Shown here: positions 1 to 10,770 of the stretch, one piece after another | Numbering within the stretch: the first letter of the stretch is position 1 | Layout of the letters: each line of letters starts with the position of its first letter | Assembly (NCBI RefSeq): GCF_019059575.1 | Contig: NW_024882965.1 | Coordinates: 95,368 to 159,367 of the forward strand | Source of the DNA: Amphibalanus amphitrite | Taxonomy: Eukaryota; Arthropoda; Thecostraca; Balanomorpha; Balanidae | Direction: 5' to 3' | Length of the DNA stretch: 64,000 nt | Notes under the pieces: model-generated | The model's database searches: none | Seen by the model: only the letters and a program-made list of their open reading frames with translations | What the model was told of the DNA's origin: nothing | Position numbers and translations under genes: made by a program

Positions 1-307
1 AAGTTGTGGGACTCATAATGGATACTAGATCCTGCAAGTTTCATTTCCCTGTGACATCTCCTCTGGCAGTGAGGGCGTTGCGAAGTTGCGACATCTGAAG
101 ACCGTGCAGAGGTTCACTTATGACGTCATAGGTCAGTGACCTGACCTGACCCAAAAATGCGGTTGGTGTCAAAAGATCCGGCTTGGATCAAAGGTCAGGT
201 ATGCCAAGTTTCAGCTTTCTATCGCTAGCGTGTTCGGAGCTATCGCGAAAAAACCCTATGGGGGGGCGGCACCCGCCCCCCCCCCCCCCTCGGCCGGCGA
301 GGGTTAA
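1..307 (+). mobile_element. Right end of a TTAA-flanked piggyBac-like element
   Basis: Only the right part is in the window. It ends with CGGCCGGCGAGGG (291-303) followed by TTAA (304-307), which is the reverse complement of the CCCTCGCCGG ends seen in the related elements at 5216 and 6271. Just inside the end is a G-run/C-run hairpin (260-289). The body has TGACCTGACCTGACC (AGGTCA half-sites) near 136-151 and a TGACGTCA at 121-128. TTAA duplication with a CCC-starting end is typical of piggyBac (Kolobok also uses TTAA). No transposase is visible. Confidence 0.6.
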
Positions 308-1379
308 AAGTGATGGACACCAAACAGGTATTACATATGTCACCCATAGGTGCAAAGAAACAATTTTTTGGGAGCAGTATGCACAATGCACGTTGCACAT
401 ATATGCTTTCATTCGTTTTTTTAGTCTTGCACAGTAATAAGCTAGTTGTGGTTTTTAGCCCAGTCGCGAACCTCTCTGTCCACTTTACAGTCCTTGGCCC
501 AGCCCATCCACAGCCCATCGATTATTTATAGGTATTTGAGGGCCCAGCCTGCAGCCCGTGACCCAGCCCAGCCCATGACCCATTGGGCTGGCCCGGCCCA
601 TGGCGAAGACTGCCATATAAGTCCACTTGCCAGAAAGCCCGTCGTGAAAACGGCTATTTTTCGGCAGACTGGCTTCGGGTATGACTTTGAGCCATTCAGT
701 TAGCGATGTCGATTCTACTCTGGAGTCGGAGTTAGTAAGATTTTGGTGACTCTGGGTCCAACTCCGATTCTCCTGTCCTGGCTCAGACCCATTATAATCT
801 TGCTCCACCCCATCATTCAGATCGCAAATTCTAAGATCGATGGAGATCCTATATCGATAAAAACAAGTATCATAATGCGAAAAGGCTCCAGACCGGTCAC
901 ACGTGGAAGAAATTATACCATGGAGCAGTATGTTTTTCCCTGGCGGCGTTTCAAGCTAACAAACAACCCGGTTACCTTAGTGTTCGTGCAAGTATCTCTT
1001 GTTGACGACGCGTGCGAAACGTCAGAAATTAGTGAAAAGCCTGTGTGAATACCACCGTCACTTATTTCCCTTCTCAGTAGCAGTAACAGCGGGAGGTCTG
1101 GGAGAGGGTCAAAGCGTTCAACCCTTCCGGCGCCCGTGCCTTCGCTAACCCTTTCAGGAACACGCGCGCGGCCGCTATTGTGCGCCCGTCAAACCCAGCC
1201 CGCCCTTTGACAGCGGGCGGGTCATCAGCGGTCCGCCCGCGTCCCTTCCTGTGACGTCACTATGGTCCTGGAATGCAAGCGAAGCGTAGCCCAGCGGTGC
1301 ATTGTTGTCATTGTTGTGGGTAGTGGTACATAGGCATTAAAAACAATCAATTCTGCTAGCATCAGTACACCGCCTTTTG
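308..1379. other. Unannotated, mostly unique sequence
   Basis: No convincing gene. The stretch has GC-rich, GGCCCAGCCCA-type low-complexity sequence around 495-600 and a TGACGTCA at 1252-1259. Short open frames here look like chance. Confidence 0.5.
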
Positions 1380-1409
1380 GGGCGACTCACGGAGCGAGCG
1401 AGAGGGTGA

Positions 1410-1840
1410 GCCTTGCACGTGCGAAATTGCGAGGGGGTACCTCCAACCGAGTTGTGCATGGCACCCTACTAACCGGTCTCTAGCGATGTGCCAAATTTGA
1501 GCACAATCGGCCCAGCCGTTCTCGAGATGTGGAAGCGGCACCCTGCACGTGCGCTCGTGCAGAATGGGTCCCAACTCCCAACTGACTTGTGCACGGCACC
1601 CTACTAACTGGTCCCTAACCGTGTAACAAATTTGAGCGCCATCGGTCCAGCCGTTCTCGAGATCTGGAAACGACCCCTGCACGTGCGCACGTGCAGAAGC
1701 ACCCCAACTCACATGGATGGATGGATATGCATTGCCTAGTGGGTGCCTACCTACATGCCAACTTTCAGCGCAATCGGCCAAGTAGTCACCGAGATATTGC
1801 AACAAGTAGTCACCGAGATATTGCAACCATGTAAAACTGA
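1410..1840 (+). repeat. Degenerate ~135-bp tandem repeat, about three units
   Basis: GGCACCCTACTAAC occurs at 1460 and again at 1595. Each copy is followed about 30 bases later by a CAAATTTGAGC...ATCGG...CAGCCGTTCTCGAGAT block. A third, more diverged unit follows from about 1675, with CTGCACGTGCGCACGTGCAG at its start, and ends in two back-to-back copies of AAGTAGTCACCGAGATATTG near 1781-1826. A long open frame on the minus strand across this repeat is a by-product of the periodicity and matches no family I know. Confidence 0.65.
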
Positions 1841-1914
1841 CAACTGACACAAAACAAAACTGACACCTCTTCGTTTTGCACGTGGCACGTGCATAAGGGG
1901 TCACCCACATGCAT

Positions 1915-2289
1915 GGGGCATTCCACGTCAAGTGGGACAAAAAATGACCATTTTGAACCTCACCTCCTCCGATTTTTGCGAAACTTTGTGAAACTACTCA
2001 TCTATATGTGAAAAGAAAGGAGACATTTTTTTGTCAAGATATGACGTCACGTTTCCGAGATACACGTCATCAAACATTGACTTAGGCAAGGCACATTATC
2101 ATCTTTAAAGCGTCATAACCATTAAAGCTTTAGACATATCACCACGAGACAAAGTGTGAAATGGAGGGAATAGATTAGGCTTTAATTTGAGGATAACAAT
2201 ATTGACGTAATTAGCTAATTAGTGAACTTAATTAAAATTCAAAAAATAAATTTTGATTTTCTGAAAAATGGGTACCCTTCGATTTTGCT
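1915..2289 (+). repeat. 375-bp interspersed repeat, arm A of an inverted pair
   Basis: It is bounded by GGGGCATTCCACGTCAAGTG on the left and, on the right, by a 26-base block (2264-2289) containing GGGTACCC. That block is a perfect reverse complement of 4587-4612. The same left boundary, slightly diverged, is found inverted at 4937-4961, so both arms are exactly 375 bases long. It contains a TGACGTCA (2042-2049). Family unknown. Confidence 0.7.
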
Positions 2290-2523
2290 GATTTTTACAT
2301 ATTTTATTCTCCTATACATTAGCTACATCATATTAAAAATTCAGAATGGGCCGACGTCTACGTAACTGTCTTTTGGACTTCGTAATGTCTGGTACTCGCG
2401 TGTTTCGTTTTAGCAACCAAGGAGAGGCGCTACTCGGAGATGCTTCTTTCTCCCCCAAACCAAAGCAAACCTAACCTGACCTGACGTGACCTGACCTAAT
2501 CTAACACGCGTAAATATGTACAG

Positions 2524-2725
2524 CCCTCACGGCAGTTGCCGACTGGCCAAATGCTACTTAGATACGAACACTAGCCCTCACGACATTTGCCGGCTGGCCA
2601 GATGCTACGTAAAAAAACAAATGTGTGTTAAAACACTTGAGGCTGACCAGCCGCGAGCCAGCCACCTTTAGATTACGAGGTGGGTACACTCGACACACTA
2701 ACTACTAGGCCACGAAGATAGCTGG
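2524..2725 (-). repeat. tRNA-like SINE head followed by a 51-bp tandem duplication
   Basis: On the minus strand, about 2725 to 2640 reads like a tRNA-derived SINE head. TGGCCTAGTAGTTAGTG matches a pol III A box. About 35 bases on, GGCTGGCTCGCGGCTGG resembles a degraded B box. Further along are two copies of a CCCTCACG...TTGCCG.CTGGCCA.ATGCTAC block (plus-strand 2524 and 2575). It is not a functional tRNA: the B box is eroded and no clean cloverleaf forms. The SINE assignment is inference. Confidence 0.4.
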
Positions 2726-2729
2726 TCAT

Positions 2730-3270
2730 CGCGGAGATGTAAGCCAGTCTTTTTTTTAATGATGCAATTGGGCATTCTCCGGGCAGCGCCTCTCTTTGGT
2801 TGCAAAAAGGAAATACGCCTGACTCTCCCAGCGCTAGGGGAGAAAGGCCCGGTTTTGCCAAAAAGTTGTAAAAAACGGAATTTCAAATGTACATATGTGG
2901 GGCGGTGGGCAACTTTATCGTGTGCCAATTTCATGGCCCTAGATCAATGTCTTCAAGATCAAATGAGGTTAAACGTGATCAAATTTGCTATAGTGACTAT
3001 TTTGCGTGTATACGCCCATAGCTCTAAGAGTAGCTGGCCGATTTTCCTATCTCTTCCTTTATACGACATTTGTAACTAGTGTTATAAGAATCTCTAGTAA
3101 ATCTAACCATAAATTTGGCAGTTAGTGGCCTGCTAAGGATGTCGCCGGCAGAGGCGGGGATCGGCCGACGCGGGAAACGTTTCATTCACAGATTGTGTTT
3201 GCACCCTAATAATTCAATTTTTACCTGCTGATTTTCGTATTTATTTGACTATTAGATTGCCTGCACATTT
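2730..3270. other. Unannotated sequence between SINE and MITE
   Basis: A plus-strand open frame (2759-3079) exists but shows no recognisable domain or codon pattern. I see nothing else to support a gene. Confidence 0.4.
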
Positions 3271-3274
3271 TTAA

Positions 3275-4151
3275 CCCTATTAGTGGCAGGGGGGGGTTGT
3301 TTTTATCCACCCCTCAGGTTTTTCGGGAATATCTCCGAAATCGCTGAAGCTACGATGCTGAAATTTTCTGACTTTTCCTAAAACTAAATTGGGCACATTC
3401 CCTGAAAATTTCAAGTTCATAACTTTACCAGGGGCGGCTCCAGAGCACTGGGAATTGGGGGTCCTATTCGTGAAGCGAGCCATTTGGGCAAAGATCACGA
3501 TGCTGCACCAGTTTTACGAACAGTGAATGAAAGGTATCATGTGATAACATATACAAAGTTATTGTTCATCCTCTTTTGACACGTTTTTGCTATAATAGGC
3601 GGATCCAGGCGTCCAAAAAGGGGGGTTATTTTTTACCTCCCAACATAGGTGCCCTGACACCGCCTATGCATGACCAATACAATTTTAGTCGTTCTCTCAT
3701 AAGAAAATTGTAACATAACAAGACCATTGCCACCCTTTTTAGAAACAGTACCAACAAAAACCTTATTTACTATACTTTTTGTGTACCCCCAATCTCAATG
3801 ATCTGTATCCGCCTATGATTTTTGAAAATGCATATTTTTAGGATCCATGTGAATTCCTGGGTCATTCTCTATCGATCGGCAAAAGTTGCGTTAAGATTGG
3901 TTCAGAAACCTGGCCGTGATAAACAGTCTAAAATGTATCTGCAATTTGCCCGTTTTTACCCCCCTCTACCCCCCTATTGACATTTTTTAATTTTATTTTT
4001 TTTTTTAGAAATGTAGATCTCGTTGAGCCAAATCGAATGCCGTTTGAATTTTGAAAATCGGCCGGTTAGATCTCGAGATATCAAGGGGGGGTCGTAAACA
4101 GCCCCCCCCTGCCACTAATATGGGGTAGCCAGGAGCCTGCCACTAATAGGG
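3275..4151. mobile_element. TTAA-flanked MITE with perfect 16-bp inverted ends
   Basis: The left end CCCTATTAGTGGCAGG (3275-3290) is the exact reverse complement of the right end CCTGCCACTAATAGGG (4136-4151). TTAA sits immediately outside both ends (3271-3274 and 4152-4155), as expected for a piggyBac-type insertion. An internal copy of CCTGCCACTAATA lies at 4108-4120. A G-run/C-run hairpin (4085-4109) is close to the right end. No transposase frame is visible, so it is non-autonomous. A smaller element (3595-3816) appears to be inserted in it. Confidence 0.88.
3595..3816. mobile_element. Small MITE nested in the 3275-4151 element
   Basis: ATAGGCGGATCCAG (3595-3608) and CTGTATCCGCCTAT (3803-3816) are inverted repeats with one mismatch, enclosing about 220 bases. 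TA lies at both outer edges. I could not settle the target duplication, so the superfamily (hAT or Tc1/mariner) is open. A second CCGCCTAT at 3661-3668 could be an alternative end. Confidence 0.5.
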
Positions 4152-4155
4152 TTAA

Positions 4156-4586
4156 GCCTTCACACAAAATTTGACACGAATCGATCATAATCAGCGGTAA
4201 GAAGCGCAGTGCAAAGATGGAACCGCCCCGCGCCGGCACAGTCTACCATTCAGGCGGCAACGGCCGGCGCCGGCCGACGCGCCGCTCCGGCAAGATATTT
4301 GACTTTACACCGGTATTACTAGAAAAGTTGGAGACCGATTTACCTATTGCTTACACGAGAGGATTTGCAATTCAATTATGGACAGATACTGAAAGTTTGA
4401 CGATAATACAATAATTATGGCGTGAGTTATTGGCGCAAAACAGGTGGGGTTGGCGAAATCCGCCCCTTCCACCGCCCGTGCTACGTTGCACTACTTGTTG
4501 CTATATCATCCAAAGCTATCGTTGGCCCACTCTAATTTTCTCAGCACGTGTGCCTTACGTGTAGTGGAAGACAATATCTAAATTTG
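4156..4586. other. Unannotated spacer between MITE and arm B
   Basis: Contains a short GC-rich open frame (4217-4414) with no recognisable similarity. No other signal. Confidence 0.4.
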
Positions 4587-4961
4587 AGCAAAATCGAAGG
4601 GTACCCATTTTTCACAAATTAGATTTTAAGAAATTAATTCAAAATAAAATAAATTCGAAATCACCGAAAAATGTAAAAATTGCCAAATTCAACTAGCATA
4701 ACTCCTTATGTACACGTTTTAGTTTGTTTGAAGTTAATAGCTTCAAAAATGTTGAAGCTATAGATCTTTCAAGATTACAATACACGTCCAATTCTGCTAA
4801 AAAAGCAGAAGTTTAGCGGCTTGTATCTCTGTAGCCCGAGGGCATATGACAAAATCCTTTCACCCTCAGAGGTTTCACCCAATAGCCAATAAGTATACCA
4901 AGTTTGAACAAAATCGCAGAGGTAGCCGATTTTGGCTGTCCCGGTTGACATGGAATGCCCC
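4587..4961 (-). repeat. 375-bp interspersed repeat, arm B of an inverted pair
   Basis: Inverted partner of 1915-2289. 4587-4612 is a perfect 26-base match to the reverse complement of 2264-2289, and 4937-4961 matches 1915-1939 with three differences. The middle is clearly related but diverged. Equal length with both boundaries conserved shows the same unit in opposite orientation. Confidence 0.7.
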
Positions 4962-5215
4962 GCATCGGGAATAGTCCAATACTTGGTAGAAGGAATGAAG
5001 CTACCCTACAAAAATTACCGCATGTAAATCGGTTAAGTGGTTGCTGAGATATAAGCGTCGCAAAATCGTGACCACGGCTGGCCGGCCGGGCGCTCATACT
5101 CAGAAATTTCCGTTATTCTACGCAAGACTCCGCTCGCTTCGCTTGCTCCATGTCTCTCTCGTCCAATGGTGTAGAATGGTGCGTAATTTGACCTCCAAAG
5201 ATGAACATTTTTTAA

Positions 5216-6104
5216 CCCTCACCGGCACAGGGGGGGGGGGGGGTTGATGCAACCCTCTAAGGATTTTCGCAAATAACTCGCGTAAAAAGCGGCCGATCGC
5301 GACGAAACTTTCCATACCCTCGCATTGATCAATTTTACACCTACCCTTAAAATTTTATGACCCTGACCCCAATGACCTTTGACCTGTGACCTCTTTTCCG
5401 TGACCATGTTTGGCCGAAATCGCGATTCGGCGTATGTCGGCTCGCATTAGCCGCGCGTTTGCAAGCTTTTCGTGGTTTCAAACGTTCAAACATGTGATTT
5501 GATGTTGCTCCCATGCATTAGGGTGGGTGTCAAGGTCACCTGAAGGTCAGGTCAGGTCATTGACCTTTGGTGACCTCGGTTCACTTTTTCGAGTTTTACA
5601 TGTTTCTAGACTAGTTTTTGGAGCTGAATTCGAATTTAGCAACCATTTGAACATTAACGAAGTAGTTTTAGTGCCTTCGTAACATGTTACGAAGCTGTCA
5701 GAGGCGGATGACACGTATTACGAATACCCGTCGCGACCCCTACCGGTTGACCTGATCTGACCTGACCCGACCTGGTCTAAACGCTTAACGACATCATCTG
5801 TGATTAAAACTAACACGATATTCGTGATCAGCACCCCGGAAAACCGCTTAGCAGCCACGCTTTACGACTTTCTAACAGGTCCCGACATTCCCGATTTTTG
5901 GGTCATTGACCTGACCTGGAAGGTCAACCGATGACCTAGGATCTTAAAGTTGGGTATCATTGGCTTCCTCTGGTGACGGGCAACACGCTCGTTTTTTCCG
6001 CGAAGCTCTAGCTCCATCAGGGGCCAAACGCAAGGGGGGGGTTGTACCAACCCCCCCCCCCCTTGTGCCGTCGAAGGACTCAAAATGGCCTGTGCCGGCG
6101 AGGG
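5216..6104 (+). mobile_element. TTAA-type MITE, family 1, copy 1
   Basis: It begins CCCTCACCGGCACAGG (5216-5231) right after TTAA (5212-5215) and ends CCTGTGCCGGCGAGGG (6089-6104), a one-mismatch inverted repeat. The right flank reads CCAT rather than TTAA, so that side of the duplication is lost or changed. A 14-base G run follows the left end (5230-5243), and a G8/C12 hairpin lies near the right end (6034-6062). The interior has many TGACCT (AGGTCA) half-sites. It shares long blocks with 6271-8220 and, inverted, with 8815-9669. No transposase. Confidence 0.8.
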
Positions 6105-6270
6105 CCATGACCTGATTCGAGGTCGAGCTCATGACCTGACCGGTAAAACTCATGTTGCATCCCAATCGATTGCTCATTGTAAAACTGAACGCATTGCAGC
6201 TGTTTTTACTGCTCTTCCATGTCTCCATCACATGTCAATTTTCCAAAAGTGCCTTTTTTCGACTGCTTAA

Positions 6271-8220
6271 CCCTCGCCGGCACAGGGGGCAACCATCCCC
6301 TAAGGTTTTTCGCGAATAACTCGCGTAAAAAGCGGCCGATCGCGACGAAACTTTCAGTCCCTCGCATTGATCAGTTTTACACCTACCCTGAAAATTTCAT
6401 GACCCTGAGCCAAATGACCTTTGACCTGTGACATGCTTTCCGAGACCATCTTTGGCCGAAATCGCGATTCGGCCTATGTCGGCTCGCATTAGCCGCGCGT
6501 TTGCAAGCTTTTTGTGGTTTCAAACGTTCAAACATGTAATTTGATGTTGCTCCCATGCATTTGGGTGGTGTCAAGGTCACCTGAAGGTCAGGTCAGTTCA
6601 TTGACCTTTGGTGACCTTGGTCCCTTTTTCGAGTTTTACATGTTTCTAGGCTAGTTTTGAAGCTAAATTCTAACTCAGCAACGATTTGAACATTTACGAA
6701 GTAGTTTGGTGCCTTCGTAACATGTTACGAAGCTGTCAGAGGCAGTTGACACGTATTTCGAATACCAGTTACGACCCCTACTGGTTGACCTGACCTGACC
6801 TGACCCGACCTGGTCTAAATGCTCAATGACATCATCTGTGATCAAAACTAACACGATATTCGTGATCGGCACCCCGGGAAAATCACATAGCAGCCACACA
6901 ACCCTCGCCCCGTTGGGGGGCATTTTGGCCCCATCTGTGGTTTTTCCTAAATAGCAAGAAAACGGCGGCGCGCAGCGCCGCCAAATTTTCAGTACCTTCT
7001 CGGGCATCAATTTGACACCTTCACACCAAATTTCAAGTCTTAGGTCAACTTAGGTCAGGAGTTATTGAGGTCAAACTGAGGTCATGTTCGAGCAAAAATG
7101 TGCAAAAAACATGCAATCTTGAAACGCTCACCAAATTTACAGTTACCAAGCAATTTCAAAGTTCTTTATATGGTCTAGCAGACAAAAAGCGGCGCTACAA
7201 AACTGCTATCTCGGAATTTCAAAATTTTGGGTTTTTGACCCCAAAAAATTAAAAAAATTGATGTTTTTAGAAAAACTAAAAAAATCCAAAAAAATCCGAA
7301 TTTCGAAAAAAACCGAAAATATATGATAGTCCCTGTGCTCTTCTATATACATACCAAGTTTCAGATCGATATCTCGTTTTTTGGCCAAGTTATAGCGAAA
7401 AAACTGTTCAAAAATGATGACGTCAAATTTTTGAACTCAATTTTTAGCGATTCTAGACCACGTAGGGCAAAACAAAGACCACCATTGAACTCCCCGTGAC
7501 GAACTGCATCGATTCGATACCCATTTTATGCAAAAATATCAACTTTGAAATTTGACCTAATTTGACCTGACCTTGACCTGACCTTGACTTGACCTTGACC
7601 AAAACGTGACCTAAGCTGTCCCAAAAGTCTGCCTGACCCACATAATCGCATTTGTCATGTAAAATGGACCATAAAATATGCATCACACGACACTTTCATA
7701 TTGTGACCCCCCAGTGACCTGACCTCTGCGACCTGACCTGGTATCAGTGACCTCAAATAGCAAAATATGTGTTTGAAGAACATTTCCCCATCGATGATTT
7801 TCAATGAAATGCATTTTACTCGATTTTACAACGCATTTCTTGAAATGCCTGTAAACGGTGAAAATTCGACCTTTGACCTGACCTGTGACGTCATCGGTTT
7901 GACCTAGGTCAATAAAATTGGGTCACAAGGTAGTTCCCTGATAGGGCTATCCAACACCGTTTGCCGCTTGTCGCTAGGTTGCGTGGTTCTCGAGATCTTA
8001 GGGGGGGGCAAATTGCCCCCCCCCCCAACGGGGCGCGTTGCTCGGCAGAGCCCAACGGGGCGCGGGTTAACGACTTTCTAACAGGTCCCGATTTTCCCGA
8101 CTTCTGGGTCATTGACCTGACCTGGAAGGTCAACCGATGACCTAGGACCTTAAAATTGGGTATCATCGGCTTCTTCTCGTGACGGACAGCACGCTCGTTT
8201 TTTCCGCGAAGCTCTAGCTC
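6271..8220 (+). mobile_element. TTAA-type MITE, family 1, copy 2, split by a nested element
   Basis: It starts CCCTCGCCGGCACAGG after TTAA (6267-6270) and is collinear with copy 1 up to the CAGCCAC near 6891-6897. It is then interrupted by the 6902-8066 element and resumes at CGACTTTCTAACAGG (8071). It loses similarity after GCTCTAGCTC (8220), about 100 bases short of the expected right end, so it is truncated. Without the insert it would be about 780 bases, against 889 for copy 1. Confidence 0.78.
6902..8066. mobile_element. Nested TTAA element, 1165 bp
   Basis: The left end is CCCTCGCCCCGTTGGGG (6902-6918). The right end contains CCCAACGGGGCGCGGG (8051-8066) followed by TTAA (8067-8070). 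The left flank is ACAA, a degraded TTAA. A second CCCCAACGGGGCGCG lies slightly inside the right end (8023-8037). A G8/C11 hairpin is at 8001-8026. It is rich in TGACCT half-sites, with a run at 7551-7600, and has TGACGTCA at 7418 and 7886. The uninterrupted sequence at 5864-5874 in copy 1 shows where it inserted. Confidence 0.75.
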
Positions 8221-8810
8221 TCAGAGGAGTGCAAAATAGAAATATCCCTGCACTGTAGACCCATTGGCTAAAACCTCTACTAGAAAGGTTTAGGTCTTTC
8301 AAAAGTGCTACTTCAACAAAACAGCTTTCGCGTGACACGTGCCACCATGGATGAAGCTTTTCCGGGGAAGTTGGTGGGGCAAAAAGGCATCAAACCTACA
8401 CTGACCGACTGTCAAGTTAAATAAAATGAACACTGAATCAATTCCTATATTTACAAATGTAACATTTTGCATAACACAGACATTCCAAAGCTCCTCAATG
8501 ATTGATTTGAAAAGCAACAAAGTCCTGCAAATCAGCTCAAGTTGGTGGGGCAAAACACTCATTGGTGGGGCAAAATGGCAAATTAATTGCGAGGCAGAGG
8601 AAATAGGCTTCCCAACAAAAAGGGCGGCAGGTCGATCAGCCCAACCACTGCAACGGTTACTGAGGCCTGAAATATATGCCTCTCAAAAGCGTTACAGGCC
8701 GGGCCGGGCCGCTATATGTAAATGCTGATATCTTTCCGTTACGAGTATCTTAAAAAGATTTCGCTTCGCTTGCGCTGTCCGTTCGCTCGTAATAATATTT
8801 CTCCTTCGTT
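8221..8810. other. Spacer with a repeated TTGGTGGGGCAAAA motif
   Basis: TTGGTGGGGCAAAA occurs at about 8370, 8543 and 8564, all in the same direction. Nothing suggests a gene. Confidence 0.4.
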
Positions 8811-8814
8811 TTAA

Positions 8815-9669
8815 CCCTCGCCCGTATTCTTGTTTGCCAGCGTCTAATGCATGGGGGGGGGGGGTCTGTTGGACCCTCCTTGCCGTTTGGCCTCTGGTGG
8901 AGCTAGAGCTTCGCAGAAAAGAAAAACGAACGTGTTTCCCGCGACGAGAGTAAGCCAATGATGACCAATTTTATGGTCTTATTTATGTCATTGGTTGACC
9001 TTCCAGGTCAGGTCAATGACCCAAAAATCGGGAAAATCAGGATTTGCTGGAAGTTCGTAAAGTGAGGCTGAAAAAGGGATTTTGCGGGGTACTGAACACG
9101 TAGTTCATGTTAGTTTTGATCACATACCTACCTATGATGTCTTAATGTATTTAGGCCAGGTCGGGTCAGGTCAGGTCAGGTCAACCAGTAGGAGTCCTGC
9201 CGGCCGGCGGCCATCCATATCAGGTGTTGACCACCACTGACAGCTTCGTAGCATGTTACGAGGGCACCAAAACTACTTCATAAATCTTCAAATGGGAATT
9301 CGAAATCAGCTCCAGAGACTACCCTAGAAACATGTTAAACTCGAAAAAGTGAAGCAAGGTCAGCAATGTCATCAATGACCTTGACCTGACCATCACGTGA
9401 CCTTGAAACCCACACCACAAAAAAGGAAATTGCGCGGATAATGTGAGACGACATCGCCAATTCGCGATTCCGGTCGAACATGGTCTCGAGAATCAGGTCA
9501 CAGGTCAAAGGTCATTTGGGTCAGGTCATAAAATTTTAAGAGTATGTGTAAAATTGATTAACTCGAGGGTACTGAAAGTTTCGTCGCGATCGGCCGCTTT
9601 TTGCGCGAGATAATCGCGAAAACCCGTGGGGGGTCCGTTCGACCCCGCAATAAGTGCGACTTGCGAGTG
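8815..9669 (-). mobile_element. TTAA-type MITE, family 1, copy 3 (inverted), with both TTAA flanks
   Basis: TTAA lies on both sides (8811-8814 and 9670-9673). The interior is a full-length inverted match to copies 1 and 2: GAAAGTTTCGTCGCGATCGG near the right, the run of GGTCAGGTCAGGTCA at 9165-9184, and GAGCTAGAGCTTCGC near the left. The ends are more diverged than in copy 2 (CCCTCGCCCG on the left; reverse complement CACTCGCAAG on the right). The hairpin is at 8853-8879. Length 855 bases, non-autonomous. Confidence 0.82.
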
Positions 9670-9673
9670 TTAA

Positions 9674-10471
9674 GTCACTAAAGATCTGTCAAAAGTAAAA
9701 AATAGGTTATTGCTCGAGATGAGAGGGCAAAGTTGTGCAGTTGGAGTGCTTTAACACATCATGAACTTACATGCATACATTCTCGAATTAAACATCAATA
9801 ATACCTGCTATAGGCATATTGCTCTTTGGAACGTCGCTTTCCGTATGGGGATATCATGGGTCTGAGCCAGCTGACACGGGTGACAGTTGACACCCCCTCA
9901 GTGGGGTTCTGACATGGTCTGCGTTGGATCACCCACCGGGCGGTTCCTCACAACCAGCGTAATTGACCGGTGTGAGGCGGCGACGTGAGGCACGCGCGGG
10001 ACCGTCTGTCCCCCCCACGCCGTGGCGGGCCGGGTCAGGGGAGCAGCCCCCTCCCCGCGCGGCGGGCGGTCGCCCATTCATCCGCGACCCCAGCCCCATG
10101 ATTCAGGGGTTGACAGAGGGCAAACAGCACGTATTTAAACTGGGCAAACAGACGGTGTTTTACGCTAGGGACATCTCGCGGCTGTGATTCACGATACTGC
10201 TTCGGCAAACTGCCTTTAGATGGTGGGTCAGTCAGTGTCCGTCTGCTGCTGTGCGCCGAGAATTAGCCCTATAAATTACGATGAATTACACTTTCTAGTG
10301 TGACGATACCGTCACATTATCATATGGGTCGCGTTTAGATGCAAATGAAGAAACGACTGCGTTGAAAAAAATATGTCATTTCATCGAACGTTGAAATGCT
10401 CGAAGTGCTCGCTAAAAAATAAACTCGCTAACTGAGCCCTAAAGGTCGGCTGCCGTGTTGCATTGCATTTA
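9674..10471. other. Unannotated unique sequence
   Basis: A GC-rich patch (9960-10090) contains a short open frame of low-complexity Arg/Pro/Gly composition. I see no gene. Confidence 0.4.
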
Positions 10472-10770
10472 GGCCAAAAACGCGGGCTGGGTGTAAGTTG
10501 TCGAGAAACAATTTTTGGCCTGAAGTGTTCTCTAAAGTATTATCTACATAGATCCAGGGAACATATTTGCTATCTATGATGGCTTAGGAGATATTGAATC
10601 TTAAGTCCTCCGGTGTACCCTGTTTTGCGGCGGCCCACGTGTTAAAAGCTGCTGAACATTTTTAGTTTGACCAAAAAACGCGGGCACAGTTTTGTCTGTA
10701 CGAAAATGACTCTTGTCCTATCGCACTCCACATGGGCTGAAAATTCAGAAACCAGGGAACATATTTGCTA
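10472..10770 (+). repeat. Two direct copies of a ~101-bp degenerate module
   Basis: Unit 1 (10472-10572) and unit 2 (10669-10770) each begin CCAAAAA(A)CGCGGG and end CCAGGGAACATATTTGCTA, with the same internal spacing (80 and 81 bases). The interior is strongly diverged. Function unknown. Confidence 0.55.

Noticed and set aside
1362-1940. 192-residue open frame on the minus strand
   Set aside because: It is produced by a 135-base tandem repeat (a multiple of three), which keeps the same frame open in each unit. It resembles no protein I know.
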